Assembly (NCBI RefSeq): GCF_001540865.1
Contig: NC_033621.1
Span: forward strand, 1,397,439 to 1,461,438
DNA: 64,000 bases
Reading direction: 5' to 3'
Source: Ananas comosus
Taxonomy: Eukaryota > Streptophyta > Magnoliopsida > Poales > Bromeliaceae
Each line of letters begins with the position of its first letter. Positions within the stretch are counted from its first letter, which is position 1. Below the pieces are notes generated by a model. The model did not search any database and was not told where the DNA came from. It worked only from the letters and a program-made list of their open reading frames with translations. The position numbers were made by a program, and so were the translations under genes. Below, piece after piece: positions 9,443 to 21,982 of the stretch.

Positions 9443-11521
9443 TCAAGCTGCTTCTAGCTGGAGTGTGGGGCAAGACTGATTAAGCCTTTCCAATAGCTCA
9501 TGAGATGAGAAGCCTTTTCCTTCCGAAACCTCTTTTCGGAAATCTGGTAAATACTCCAATAATCTTTTGCCTTCGCCATCATTGCTGAGAGAATTCAAAA
9601 TAGTCGAAATAACCTTTGCATCAAGAGCCACATCCTTCGCTGCCATTTCACGGAGCAAGCTAACTATCTCTTCAGTTTCGCCCTTCTGACTATAGGCACG
9701 AATGAGTGAGTCGTAAACAACAACATCTGGCGAAAACCCACAAGCAATCATCTGTTTAATTAATCTCCTGGCCTCTACCAAATACCCGGATCTTGCAAAC
9801 GCATTCACTAGCATTGAATAAATAATATTATCAGGCTTTATTCCCCTTTGAAGCATTTCTTCAAGAAGTTCTTTTGCACCATCAAGGTCCCCACTTTTGC
9901 AGGCTCCACTGATTAGAGCGCTAAATGAGACAACGTCAGGATCGCATTTCTTTTTCATTTCATTGAACAAACTCCTTGCCCTCTTCATCATATTCTCTTC
10001 GCACAACGCTGAAATTATTGGGTTATAATCAAATAAACTTGGGGTGCTTCCTCGACCCCTCATTTCATTCAAAAGCCTTTCCGCGGCATCGACATGCCTC
10101 ATCTTGCAAAACCCATTTATCATTATACTATATGTAAAAGAATTTGGCTCCAACCCTGAACAAATCATCTCGTTCTTTAACTGAATAGCCTGTTTTGTTT
10201 CATGTTTTCTGAAGAGCCCACCAATCAGTAAATTATAAGTCGTCAAATTACTATGGCAACCTCTCTCCGGCATCAACTTATGGAGATCTAATGCTTGTCT
10301 AATGCGACCGCTCTTGCATAAACCATGTATAAGAGAATTATAAGTCATTACATCTGGCTCAACTCTACACTTCCCTTCAACCATTACATCGAACAATTTC
10401 AGTGCGTCATCAACCTTCATCAAATCACATAGACCCACAATTAAGGTGTTATAAGTAATAACATCCGGTGCTATTCTCTTCTCAATCATCTTCTCCATGA
10501 GTTCAAAAGCATCCTCAATTAAACCTTCTTTACATAACTGATTGATCAACACATTATACGTCACAGTGCTCGGCTCCTCACCCCTCTCCACCATCAGCCC
10601 TAACAACCTCGTTGCCTCTTTTACCTTCCCCTCTTTACAAAGCCCATCTATTAAGCCCGTGTATGTAACCACATCCGGACGAACTCCCCGCTCCGCCATG
10701 CAATTCAACATCTGCGTGACCTCTCCCCACCTTCCATTTTTGGAAAGGCCATGAATCAAGCTGCTGTAAGTGACCACATTCGGCGAGATCTCTCTCTGCG
10801 ACATTTCGTCGAACACCTCCGCAGCCCTATCCACAAGACCCACGTCGCATAATCCGCTGATGAGTGCGGTATATACAACAACATCGGCATCAAGGCCTTC
10901 ACCTTTGAGCTCATCCAACAAGGCCACGGCTTCTTCTACTCTCCTACTCTTACAAAGACCGTCGATTAGGGTCGTGTAGGTCACTAGATTAGGGCGGAGA
11001 CCCCCACGGCCTCTCCTTTGGCCCATTTCCTTCCACAATTCAATCGCCTCCTCCATCCTCTTCTCTTTGCAGAGCCCATTGATGAGAGTGTTGCACGTAA
11101 CAACGTCGCGAGGGATCCAATCGGAGCCCATCGCACGGAACAGCTCCTTGGCGTCGGAGACGCGGCGGGATACGCAGAGGCCCTTGAGGAGGAGGTTGAG
11201 GAGGCGGGTGGTAACGGGGTATCCGCGCTTGTAGAGCAAGCCGAGGGCGGCGAACGCGGATTTAGGGTTTCGGGCGTGGGCGAAGGAGACGATGAGGGAG
11301 GTGAGAGCGGGGAGAGTGGGGGCGATCCCCGATTGCGCCATCGCTTTGTAGGAGGAGAGGAAGGAGCGGTGGTCGCCGGATACGTAGAGGCCGCGGAGGC
11401 GCGAGCTCCATGAAGCTGCGGAGGAGGAGGAGGGAGAAGAGAAGAGAGTGGCTAAGAAGAAGGGTTTTGGTGGCTTCCTCATCTCCAACAACGGCGAGGC
11501 GTTTTTTTGGGGGCGTACCAT
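9443..11521 (-). CDS. P-type pentatricopeptide repeat protein, At4g28010-like
   Basis: RNA-binding helical-repeat protein, expected in mitochondria or plastids for transcript processing or stability. Single exon, about 692 residues from this start. About 17 tandem 35-residue PPR motifs run almost end to end; recognisable units begin VTYTTLIDGLCK, VTYSSLIHGLSK, ITYNTLIVGLCD and FTYSIMINGFCK. No E, E+ or DYW extension, so P class and not a typical editing factor. The N terminus is rich in Ser, Arg and hydrophobic residues, consistent with a transit peptide. Order and C-terminal repeats (FDYN, VVSFSALISG, SQGE-like KGETEE) match my memory of Arabidopsis At4g28010. Possible starts are M at 11617, 11521 and 11482; the first gives an unlikely leader. 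The position-5/last-residue code could predict its RNA target. Confidence 0.88.
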   Translation of the reverse strand: MVRPQKNASPLLEMRKPPKPFFLATLFSSPSSSSAASWSSRLRGLYVSGDHRSFLSSYKAMAQSGIAPTLPALTSLIVSFAHARNPKSAFAALGLLYKRGYPVTTRLLNLLLKGLCVSRRVSDAKELFRAMGSDWIPRDVVTCNTLINGLCKEKRMEEAIELWKEMGQRRGRGGLRPNLVTYTTLIDGLCKSRRVEEAVALLDELKGEGLDADVVVYTALISGLCDVGLVDRAAEVFDEMSQREISPNVVTYSSLIHGLSKNGRWGEVTQMLNCMAERGVRPDVVTYTGLIDGLCKEGKVKEATRLLGLMVERGEEPSTVTYNVLINQLCKEGLIEDAFELMEKMIEKRIAPDVITYNTLIVGLCDLMKVDDALKLFDVMVEGKCRVEPDVMTYNSLIHGLCKSGRIRQALDLHKLMPERGCHSNLTTYNLLIGGLFRKHETKQAIQLKNEMICSGLEPNSFTYSIMINGFCKMRHVDAAERLLNEMRGRGSTPSLFDYNPIISALCEENMMKRARSLFNEMKKKCDPDVVSFSALISGACKSGDLDGAKELLEEMLQRGIKPDNIIYSMLVNAFARSGYLVEARRLIKQMIACGFSPDVVVYDSLIRAYSQKGETEEIVSLLREMAAKDVALDAKVISTILNSLSNDGEGKRLLEYLPDFRKEVSEGKGFSSHELLERLNQSCPTLQLEAA

Positions 11522-12438
11522 CGGAAGGCTTAAAACGAGGAGGGAAACGCTCGTGCAAACTACCGAGCCCGACAAGCTAATGCACACGCCAACGCACGTG
11601 TCAGTGATCGTTATCAATTGGGTGATTCCACGTGTCCCGGCTCTCGATTAATTACACACAAATAATAATTTAGGTGATAATCACATAAATTTTTAGCAAC
11701 ATTTTAGTCGAGTAACAAGTAATAACCTAGTGCTTGATTCTAACGACATTTTGCAATATGACTTTGGTTGGTGGAAGAAGAGGAGACACAACTACATCCA
11801 CTGTATAACTAATTAAAAAGGATAATCAGGCAAAACAAATCCAACATCTTCAGCTGCTCGTAAGCCTCAAACAGCCGCTTATTGGTAGTAAAATATACAA
11901 AGAAAAAGTTGTTTCTATACAAGTTTGTACAAAGGATTCGGCGGTGTAAACTATTCTTCTAGGACATAAAATAGCCGACAAGCATATAGTTGCATGCACT
12001 CAACAACCGGGGCCTCGCAATCACAATGTCGTTACTGCAGACTTAGGTAGAAATAAAAAAAACGCCATCTAAGGCAAACCGCGTAACCAGATTGGCAGAT
12101 ACGATAATCAGCCAAGCCATTTCAGCAGAGAAAATTTTCACCATCTTGTAAAATTTGAGACGGTCAAAGATGTTAACCTTCAAAATCCTGCTTCAGAGAG
12201 AGAGAGGGGGAGAGAGAAAGGCACGCAGCATTTGTGAAAATAGCAACTCTAGAAAAACAACACTTTTATCCATCTGTTACGGCTGTGAATTCGTTAAGTT
12301 CCGTGCATTTAAAAATAGATAACGAATCACTGGTCCTGCATAAAGTCAAAATCCGCGGCTATCAGGCAAGAAAAACTTAAATAGGCGAGGTAACGCAAGT
12401 GTATTGAATGACTACCTGATCAGGCAGCACGAAAGACA
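11522..12438. other. intergenic spacer
   Basis: PPR 5' flank and 3' flank of the downstream-ending WD40-TPR gene. Contains a GA-rich run near 12196-12220. No gene seen. Confidence 0.6.
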
Positions 12439-15400
12439 TCAGCTCTGGGCACACTCAAAAGGATGTAGGGTTCCTTCAGCGAACTCATGCATCCTGAATC
12501 TCTCCAAGAAGTCCAAAGGTCTGCATGCAACAAAGCCAAAAAGCCACCTCATCATAAACAAATATTCAAGATGGGAAAATGGACCACAATATGATGAAAT
12601 AATGAACAGAACTAAATCCATTTGATATGGATATACACAGATTGGAATTTCTCAAAGTTGGAGTGATAACAACTCCGTCAAACCATTTAGACCTAACTGT
12701 TGTGGTTCAGTTATATCGACCATATATTCATATTCCTTTAACCAGTTCTATTTATTTCATGCTCTTCCTCACTATTTCTCCCTGATCATGTTTGTTCCAA
12801 TCCTCTCTTTTGAAGCATCGACCTGAAACCATTTATGTATTCTGAATGTAGCATTCTGTCCCTGCTACGCATGATTATACAATCACAACACATTTCCACA
12901 CACTACTCTAGTATTCAACATCAAAGTTGTGTTGGATGAGTTATTCTTACGCTATTTACTATCAATCTTGTACCTTAACATGCAGATCCCGACTAGACCA
13001 AGTTACTGGACGTATGTTCTTAAAATCTCAATCTGGCCAGTAAAAGTGACTGTTTAAGCAGTTGCCCTAAAATTTTTCATTCCAGCAAAATGTCGCACAT
13101 ATTCGGAAGTCCTTAAGTGAAAACCTTCCTCACAATAATGCCCCATTCTGCATGAAGTGTATAATGTCAATAGTATAATCAGATAAATAGGCTTTTCTAC
13201 TGAAGTCTAGTAATCTTACAGCACAGCTTCACGATAGCGGCACAGCTTGCGTTGATTGTTTTCTATGGCACTCAGTACATCAGCAGTTTCTGGTCCTGCA
13301 GCTCCTCCAGCAACCATCGATGAAACTTGAGCGTGTGGTGTCCACATCTAGATATAATACCGTCAGAATTCAAATTCTGAAGCGTAAAAGGAAAAGACTA
13401 ACAGAAGTATTCTTCATCAAGCATACCTTAATTGTATTATCAATTCCGCTAGTTGCAATAGCACAATCAAATGGATGACATTGTATACAGTTCACAACTA
13501 TAGAAGAAACTTATTAGTCATAAAAGATAAAAGAAAGAAAACGAGGAATCATCGAAGAATATATGATCCATTACCAGCCTCATCTCCTGCAAGCATTTTT
13601 ATCAATCGCCCTGTTCTTTTCTCCCAAATGAACCATCTCCCATCATCACTTCCGCTAGCAACAAATTCTCCTGCAAAAGTTTCTTACAAAGTAAGACCAT
13701 GGTAATATAATATGCTTATAATGGCTACTTATATCCAAGGATTTAAGTGCCGTGGTACGGGGTTCTGTTGGAAACTTGCTGGCACGGTACGGCACAGTGC
13801 GTGCCGAGCCGTGCCGGTCACAAAAAATATATGTGTGCCAACACGTAATGGCATGAAATATTTATTTTCTTTAGCAACAAATTATGCTAATTATTTATTA
13901 TATATTTTTATCAAATATTTTGAACTTTATTGAGAAAATTACTTGCTAATTTTAAAAATAGAGAGTTTTGAATTGTGCCATTGGCACGGGGACTGTATCG
14001 TGCCGACATCTTGCTGGTACGATACAACACGGTGGATACGGCTCGTGCCGATGGACACTTTAATCCTTGCTTATATCTGTTTCTCACATATTAGTATGAC
14101 CATCAATCAGTTAACAGTGTGATCTAAGCAGGCCATGAATCAAACTATAGATTTAATAAATCAGTAGCAAAGGTAACACTTAAGAAATTCGATGAGGTGT
14201 ATCTTACCAGTTCTCGCCTCTAAATAGTTTTCCCCATTCAGTCAAAGGAAAATAATAAGACGGACAAATCAATCAGGTAAGAAATCAATTTCTTAAGGTA
14301 ATTAAAGTATTTAAACTATTTAATGAAACGATCATGAGTAATACAGGTAGATATACGAATTGAAACCAATCATAAATGAAACTGAATTTAGAGCAGGGCT
14401 AAAATGCAATAATCAATATACATCATTGTTACGTATGAAGACGTTTTATAAAATGAGCCCTAAAATGTTGTAAAAAGATGAGTGGCATTGGTTGCACTAA
14501 TGAGGCATGTCTCTTCTTTTGTTCGTTGTTCAGAATTTAGTGCTTATAGAACTCCCAAAGAGGACTTGCCATTTAACAAAATATGTGCTCAATTACATAT
14601 ATAAATAGTCAACAACAGCAAAACAACACTGAAGATGAACGGGGCAATCGAAAATGACTTAAAAGTAATCATTGGCTACACCAGACAATCACTTATTACA
14701 TTGACCACCACTAGATGCTAAAAAGGACTAGAACAAATGAAATTTTGTATGAAAAAACGGGACAAGATAAATGCTCTATATTATTGTTTCAGAAGAAGTT
14801 CGTGAAACCATCAGTTCCAAAGTTACTAACAAGTCTGTTGAAGTAAAAGCAGAGAGAGAGAGAGATTCTACCTCGCTGGCCAAGAAAGCTAGCTTGTTTT
14901 ATATCTGTCCCCACATTGCAGTGTCCAACGTACCTTTGTTTCATATCTATTGCAACATCAGCCTGCATCATACAGAAAAAATAAAACAGAATATAAGATA
15001 TGAAAATGGAATACATGCATTTGAAAAGAACCAAAAAGAAGAAATAAATAAATTATCAGTAAATGCATTCCTTAAATATTTGGTGAATAGGAATAGATAC
15101 TGCACCTAATTATGAAGGTAATATAAACAAACGACAAAGTGATATTATCATTTATTTGTTAGGTTACAAGTTGTATTGAGTAGGCCACAATGGATTAAGT
15201 CTCACAAGTACTTTTTGAAATTATACAATCTCTAGTTTAGAATGCTGTGTACGCACATATATGACAACAACTATACGTGCATCAGACAGAGTGTGAACTC
15301 TCATTTTCTCTGATTCCGTAACGATCACAGACATTCAGAAGTATGATGCATTCGAGAAAGAAAGAAAACCTTATAAGCAGAATTTTCACATTCAGAGGTT

Positions 15401-18400
15401 GATGGCATATCACTTTTCGAACCATTCACACCGCAGTGCTCTTTAGTTGAGTCATCCCTGCGATGAAATTTCAGATTTAAGCTTCCTCGAACGATCCTTG
15501 ATTCATTATTACCACGATCCTCATCACCAGATATTGATGTTTCAAAATCCAACTCCATTTCATCCTCATAATCAGAATCTTCTCTGTCATCTCTACCCTC
15601 TTGGGGGCCACCAACATCTGGCCTAAAGAGTATATCGCTCAAGGATCTTAACCTCCCATGATGTAATTCACTTCTGGTAGACCCTTCATTATCCTTTCTG
15701 TTTCTCTCAGCTTCCGCTGTACCAAAAATGACATGGAAAATTCAGATGAGGTATATATATGCAATATTGATAATAACACGATTTGGTAGAATGCAATAAC
15801 ACGCCCAAGCAATGCCCACCCCCCCGTGCCCCCTGCCCCAAAAAAAGAAAGAAAAACAACAACATATACAGAATAGAAAATGCCATAGAATGTTAGTAGC
15901 CTGAAACACATTAATAACCATGTGCACCATGTGCCTCCTCAACCTAAGTAAATAGTCGTACAACTTTATAAGTGGGCGGAGGATTATATATTGAATAATT
16001 CCAAAAAAAAAAAAAAAAAAAAAACCTGCAGCAAGACGCTCTTTTAAACTCTCCACTTCTTCCGCAGCCTTATAGTTGGGAGTTAAATTATGTGCTGCCT
16101 CTGCAAAATCAGACGCTTCTTTGTGTCTTCCCAGCTGCACAAGAATGCAAAAAAAAAACAATAAAAAACTACCCCACTAAAGGGGACAAAATATAAATAT
16201 CCACTACAATAAGGTTAGATCTTTGTTGCAAGATATAACAATAAAAAATATTCAAAAGAGCTATTAGCATTGGCAGCAGGAAAAAAGATTGGAAAGTTGA
16301 CAGAAAATAGCATCTGGTCATTGATTGCAGTTAGAAAATATCAACAGGCTTTTACTCTTGTGTGTTATAAAGAGGAGTTCAAGCAATAACCCAGAGAAAT
16401 AGAGAAGATATGGAGAGCTGGAAGATAACAGCATTCACCAAATACTGCATACTAATGTGTATTAGTAAGCGACGAAGGTTTTATGTAGTTTCAAGAGAGT
16501 TCACTCGCGTAAGGAAACGACAAAATTACTATTTCTCCGACACAGAATTGTGATGGATAAATAGTTGAAAAGCCAAAACTTACGCTTAGATAGAACTAAG
16601 AGACAAACAACAAATCAAACATCACGAATGTACAATTTAATTGCAAACATGCTTAGATCTTCAGATGTATAAATATATATTGTCAACTGGTTCAGCCTAT
16701 TCAATACAATTGCTTCTCAGAGGAAAACTTCAACATTTCATGCCTACCTACAAAGTTCAAAAATAGTAAAAAGCAAATATTATCCGATAGTGGCAAAGCA
16801 TCTTAAAGTAGCCAACAACTAAGGTAAATCCTAAGGAACTACTCTACCAGAATCACTATAATAGTATTGTCATCATTGTCCCTGTTATTTGCTTATAGCA
16901 AACAAAAAACAAGCCAAGCCACCAGACAAATATTACTTGGATGATATGCATGAAAATGCACCTGCAAGAGTGCTTCAGCCATGTACAAGTGTGCCCTGAA
17001 TGATGAAGTATCAATACTCCGAGCTCTGAGGCAATCCCGGACAGCCATGTGAGCATCATTTTTCCATTTCCTCTGCGATCAATATACCAAACTCATAATT
17101 CCTGATAATTTTTTGCTAAAAATTCAGAAAAAATCAAGTATGTTGAGACCTTGAGAAACAGTGCTGCTCGAATACACAAACACTCATGCCTTAGAGCATC
17201 GCTGATGTAAGAACCCCTTCCATCCAGTACTTCATTGCATGCTTCAATGCCATATAATAAATCCGAACCCACCTCCAAAGTCCTCGCTGCAATTTGGACC
17301 AATTTCTTGCACATTTCAAACTACAATCAAGCATAAAATCAGGCACAATATTCGGCAACAATTGCAGACAGTGGGACTGATAATAAATTTAATTCTACGT
17401 CGAGCTTCCCCACCCTGTGCGAATTACATCTTCCAGGAGGTATCTTCACTGAGGATGCTGTTGATAATTGGGAATGGATTTCTGGTTCCTGAGGCAAAGG
17501 TGCTAAATATAACTGCTTGGAAATATCGTCAGCCGTGTATCTCAAACTGCTCTGATCATCTGAATATCAGGAGAGAGTACAAATTCATAGATGAATTTTA
17601 GGAAGAGAGGCCAAAAAAATGTGCAGCAAGCAAAAAATATATCAAGCAGATGTACAAATTTTACACTCGAGATGACGAAGTTAAAGCAAGCATAGCTAAT
17701 TAGAGTACGAAGCATACCATTGATAACATCCATGAGATATACGTGTTCACCACTATAGCTCAAGAGAACCTCTTCTCCATTCGGGCTGAAGGTAACATGT
17801 GTTAGGTGCAAGTTTGATTTTCTCTGGAAGCAAGAATAATAGATACTTGAGAAAAAAGGTTATGGATCACATCAATCAACAAAAGAAGGATAGACTCATG
17901 AGATGCACTCTAACTTGTGTCAACATAACAAATAAAATAGAAACATCTCCATAAGTATAGGCCACATAACAAGACGTATGCAAACAACTCTGAAACATAC
18001 CCGCTCAGAAAGATGTGTTGGACAAAAATAATTAACACAAGGAGGGGCCTTCAGTTTCAGCTCAGAAGAGCTCAATGGCGGAAGCATTCTTCGATCATAC
18101 AGCCGAGCAAATGCATCACTGGGTAATCACCAAGAAATGAGTAATTATTATCAGCAGTTCTTAGTGATAGCTAATACAGGGCAAAAATGAATGAATCTAA
18201 AGATATTACCTTCCTCCAACAAGAAGTTGATGTGGACGAGTAGAACTGATGTCACAAGACTTCAGTAACAAGCACTGCTTCGGAGGATCAGCTAAAGACT
18301 TCTTCGCACCACTACGAAGATCGAGCTGCACATTATGCATAATATTTAGATAGAGAGTTAGATGCAGGCAAAATGTACAGATAATACCTGAACTTCAGAG

Positions 18401-21400
18401 CATTTTGAAATGGTTCATGAACTTTAATAGTTTGGATGTCAATACCTAACCTTCCATTAAATTTGATTTCACTACCCCGGCCCCTTTCTCCTGGCAATCA
18501 GATCCCCGAAAGTTTTAACATTTTCCATCAAAACATTGCAGAATATTCCGTCAAACAACACAATATTCCACCATGCTACAGAATAGAAAAGTTACAAACA
18601 CTGGAGAGGATGTAAAATCAAAGCTAATGAAAGATTAGGTACTGATATCAAACATTCACAATAGAAGCAACAAAATACATGGATATCCTCGACCATCACA
18701 ATATACACATATTACAGGAACAGAAGCACTAGATACACTAAATTTGCCTATATAAGGACTAGAGGAGAATAAGAGTTGTTGGCTCAAAATATACGATGCC
18801 TTAGCCCTTAGGGCATTTGAAAATGAGAGCATTGCCGACCAATTGTCCAAGTTATAGGAAAGAAAGAAAGAAAGAACCAGATAATCCAAAAGGAGATAAA
18901 GAAAAGAAACAAAAAGGAGAAAAAAAAAATTATGACTGGACACACCAAGTCATTAAGTCCTAAGATAGGAGCTACTTACAAGAACATTACGACATTCTTG
19001 ATTAGAGGATCCAGCTGGAGGACAGGAAGAACTTTCACGGAAATCATGTTGTCTCAAAGTTCCATCCTCACTTGCACTCCAAACTACATTAGGGTTTCCG
19101 GTTTCAACCTGGACACAAAAGGCAGTACAACTTTGTTACCATCAGCAGCATATATCCAGTGTCATGCCCCACCGCCTACCCTTAGTAGGTGGAGGAAGCC
19201 CCACATGGGCGCGTGCACCAGACCCGCCGAACGAACAGAATTTTTCCTGTCCGCCCAAGGCGTCACAATCAGTACAATTCAAAACATTCCAAACAGGAAT
19301 AGAATTCATACACAAATTGTATAAAGAAGGCATCGTAACATAAATAACTACACTATTACAACATTCATCTCTTTCATTTTTACATTTACATTCTTCCAAA
19401 TACAATCAAATTTAGTCTGTCACGCCCCACCGCCTACCCTTAGTAGGTGGAGGGAGCCCCACATCCAGAGTATTGGTTAACTTCCAGAGTTAACCAAAGA
19501 AAGTTCAATAAAATTGGACATACAACTAGAAAATTAAATAAGAAGAACTTAGCAAGATTATATTAACCTAGGAAGAAAACATACTAGACTCCAATGCCGA
19601 ACACTTCCAATATTCCACAGCCAGCTAATAGAACATAATAGATAGCTAATTCAAAGCACTTACAGCTAGCTTTTTGACCCTTCTTCTGTGGCACCGGTAT
19701 ACAGCTGCTGGTTCTGGAGTAATATCTCGGGATCTTCTCATACCTAAGCGAGACAAATTGAACACACGAACCTAGAAAAAGTAATAATCAGAGCTCCAGT
19801 CAGCAGTCTTAACAAAAAACAAAGAAAATGTTATCTGCGAAATATTACCTCTGTATCTCCTGCTCCTGACACAACAAGTTCATCATTTGTCTCTGGAACA
19901 AATTTTGTGCAGAATATGTTGGTAGAGTGCCCAGTCTCAATACTATGCAAAAGCCCTGGATTGGAGTAACTCCATATATTGATCTGCATAAGTGTATTGG
20001 ACAAAAAGAGAATGTACAAAACTATGCCATCAAGCTTCCTTTCGACTTCAGAATTTCATGCAGCAGCATTAATCATTCTAGCAAATAAGATAAATGATAA
20101 AACAAACATACATTCAACCATATAGTTTCCATTAGCACCGCTGCTGTGCCAATCCTTCAAAGTCTAATATTTTGGTGATACATTTGATTGTCAGATGTAT
20201 GTAACAAACTACCAAATCAGCAGATTCATTGTGCAGTTGGTGAATTCACTGAACAACCCAACTAACAATTCCCAATTAGGGGAAAATGGAGCGTAAGTAA
20301 CTGCAAGTGCCCAGATGGCCAAAAAAAGAAAGGAAATACTTCTAAATGTGTCCGCTTTGATGCAATGAACAATCTCTGTTAGACAGCGTTGAGATAACGT
20401 GACGTATCAGGCGATTATCAGTATTCAAAATATACCTGATACAACACGACAGCTAAAGTGAATTATCTGTTCATCATTGCACACAGCTCTCTAGGTTATT
20501 TATTTCAAGGATTTAAGTGCCGTGCCAGAAACTTGCCGGCAAGGTACAGCATGATGCGTGTCGGCCGTACTGATACATGCCGGTCACAAAAAATTCATGT
20601 ATGCCGACAGATAATAGTATGAAATATTTACTTTCTTTAGCAACAAAATATTCTAACTATTTATTATGTATTTTTATCAAATCTTTTGAACTTTGTTTAG
20701 AAAATTACTTACTAATTTAAAGAATAGAGGGTTTTAAGATATGCTATCGGCACGGGAGCTGTATCGTGCCGATATCTTGTTGGCATGATACGGCACAGTA
20801 GATACTGCTCGTGCCGATAGGCACTTAAATCCTTGATTTCTTTTAGCCGTTACAAGGTTACAAGAGAATACAATTAGAAGTTATATATCATGTGCTCCCA
20901 ACAAGGATTGCAGAAAAACCATCTAGTAGCTAACAAAGAATGACATAAAGACACATAATATCTGATTCATTCCAAAGATAAGCTCAAGTTACATACTCTT
21001 GTATCATCAGATCCTGATATAAGTAGGGAGCCTTTTGAGTTCCACGCGATAGCGTTAACACAACCCAGATGCCCCTGCCACAAAAATCAACAAAAGTCAA
21101 CTTAATAGGCCACCAGTATCACTACAGCAACATATGCAATAACATGGTTGCAATTTCCAAGTTTCAACCGAAGTTTATGAGCTATAACAGTCACTATATA
21201 CACAAGCAGAAATCAGGAAGAACTATGCTTTACAAGCAACCTTCAGTAAAAAAGAAAAAAAAAAAGTTTTAAGCAATTAGAAAACTATCAATTCTCAAAG
21301 CAAAAGCATAATAAATGGAACTAAAATTCATGTAGCAAAGGATTACCTCCATCTCCTTCTCCAAAGCAAGCCTCTTCATCAACGAGGAGTGCGATTGCAA

Positions 21401-21641
21401 GCTGCGATCCACATCCTACGAGAAATAGTTTGGAACAACCACTTAATACCCAAACCGGCATAAATAAATGAATAAATAAAATCGCACTAAATCACAAGCT
21501 CTATGTCTCAATCCACAAGCAGCATGGACCAAATAGGAGACTAAAAAAAGTAAGAGCCAGTACCCAAGAGAAATCGATGCGGCGACTCTCCACGAGATCG
21601 GCGACGTTGCCATCGGGGAAGTTCCAATTCCACTTCTCCAT
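12439..21641 (-). CDS. ASG2: WD40-TPR DWD protein, ASG2/WDTC1 orthologue (19 exons)
   Basis: Putative substrate receptor of CUL4-DDB1 ubiquitin ligases; Arabidopsis ASG2 acts in ABA and seed germination. Exons (minus): 21641-21564, 21415-21347, 21074-20997, 19983-19849, 19771-19664, 19108-18980, 18325-18210, 18118-18001, 17823-17718, 17559-17399, 17320-17150, 17072-16962, 16134-16026, 15716-15370, 14962-14872, 13670-13575, 13497-13427, 13347-13220, 12520-12439. They sum to 2304 bases and phases match throughout, giving 767 residues, close to ASG2. The 17399 donor is the least certain. Order: N-terminal WD40 repeats (GSDDTR, VSGAGD, SASEDGTLRQHDFR with a DWD-like HDFR), a middle TPR segment (exons 11-13), an acidic linker, then C-terminal WD40 (ASGSDDGRWFIWEK). 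The C terminus CAQS is a CaaX box, matching the reported farnesylation of ASG2. Introns hold three small transposons. Confidence 0.93.
13736..14069. mobile_element. hAT-type MITE, copy A, in an ASG2 intron
   Basis: 334 bases with terminal inverted repeats CAAGGATTTAAGTGCC / CACTTTAATCCTTG, flanked by a perfect 8-base target duplication CTTATATC (13728-13735 and 14070-14077). The 8-base duplication points to the hAT superfamily. Both ends have GC-rich subterminal motifs (GCCGTGCC, GGCACGGT) and the middle is AT-rich. No coding capacity. Confidence 0.85.
19160..19463. mobile_element. very small LTR-type element (SMART/TRIM-like) in an ASG2 intron
   Basis: 304 bases bounded by 46-base direct repeats (19160-19205 and 19418-19463; two mismatches) that start TG and end CA, flanked by the 5-base duplication TCCAG (19155-19159, 19464-19468). 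Each repeat holds a short palindrome (CCTAC...GTAGG). I see no convincing tRNA primer site or polypurine tract, so the LTR assignment rests on TG..CA ends, the 5-base duplication and direct repeats. No coding capacity. Confidence 0.6.
20506..20835. mobile_element. hAT-type MITE, copy B, in an ASG2 intron
   Basis: 330 bases in the same orientation and family as 13736-14069. Perfect 16-base inverted ends CAAGGATTTAAGTGCC / GGCACTTAAATCCTTG. Target duplication ATTTATTT / ATTTCTTT (one mismatch), so older or mutated. Confidence 0.83.
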
Positions 21642-21735
21642 GGCGTGGGGTGGGCGGGAAGCGAGGGGCGAGAGAAACCCTAACCCTAGCTGTTGATTGA
21701 GGGTGGAGAGAGAGAAGAGGCGAAGGGGGTTTGGG

Positions 21736-21740
<5 letters not shown>

Positions 21741-21774
<34 letters not shown>
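21741..21774. repeat. CT/GA microsatellite in the ASG2 leader
   Basis: About 17 CT units, read as GA on the transcribed strand, about 100 bases upstream of the ASG2 start codon. Typical of plant 5' leaders. Confidence 0.85.
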
Positions 21775-21776
<2 letters not shown>

Positions 21777-21891
21777 CTCCTCCCCTGTATGGAGATGCCA
21801 CTCCGCTTTTGTTCGCACCGATCGACCCAGGTTCTCGTGTGCGGAATTTTTCACACACCTTCGTGTAGGTGCACGAACGAAGCGGGTTTGG

Positions 21892-21897
21892 CACGTG
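21892..21897. promoter_or_regulatory. G-box CACGTG upstream of ASG2
   Basis: Palindromic CACGTG (in GGCACGTGTGG) about 250 bases upstream of the ASG2 start. It also fits an ABRE core. This suits a gene linked to ABA in Arabidopsis; the functional link is inference. Confidence 0.4.
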
Positions 21898-21982
21898 TGG
21901 CGTGGGGGGTCGTGACACTCGTGCGAGAGCAGGGGTAGAAACAGAAATTCACCCCTGAGGCGGTTGAGACAAAAAGTGGGCC

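Noticed and set aside
19160..19463. Primer-binding site for the small LTR-type element
   Set aside because: The sequence after either terminal repeat does not match a tRNA 3' end that I know; left unclaimed.
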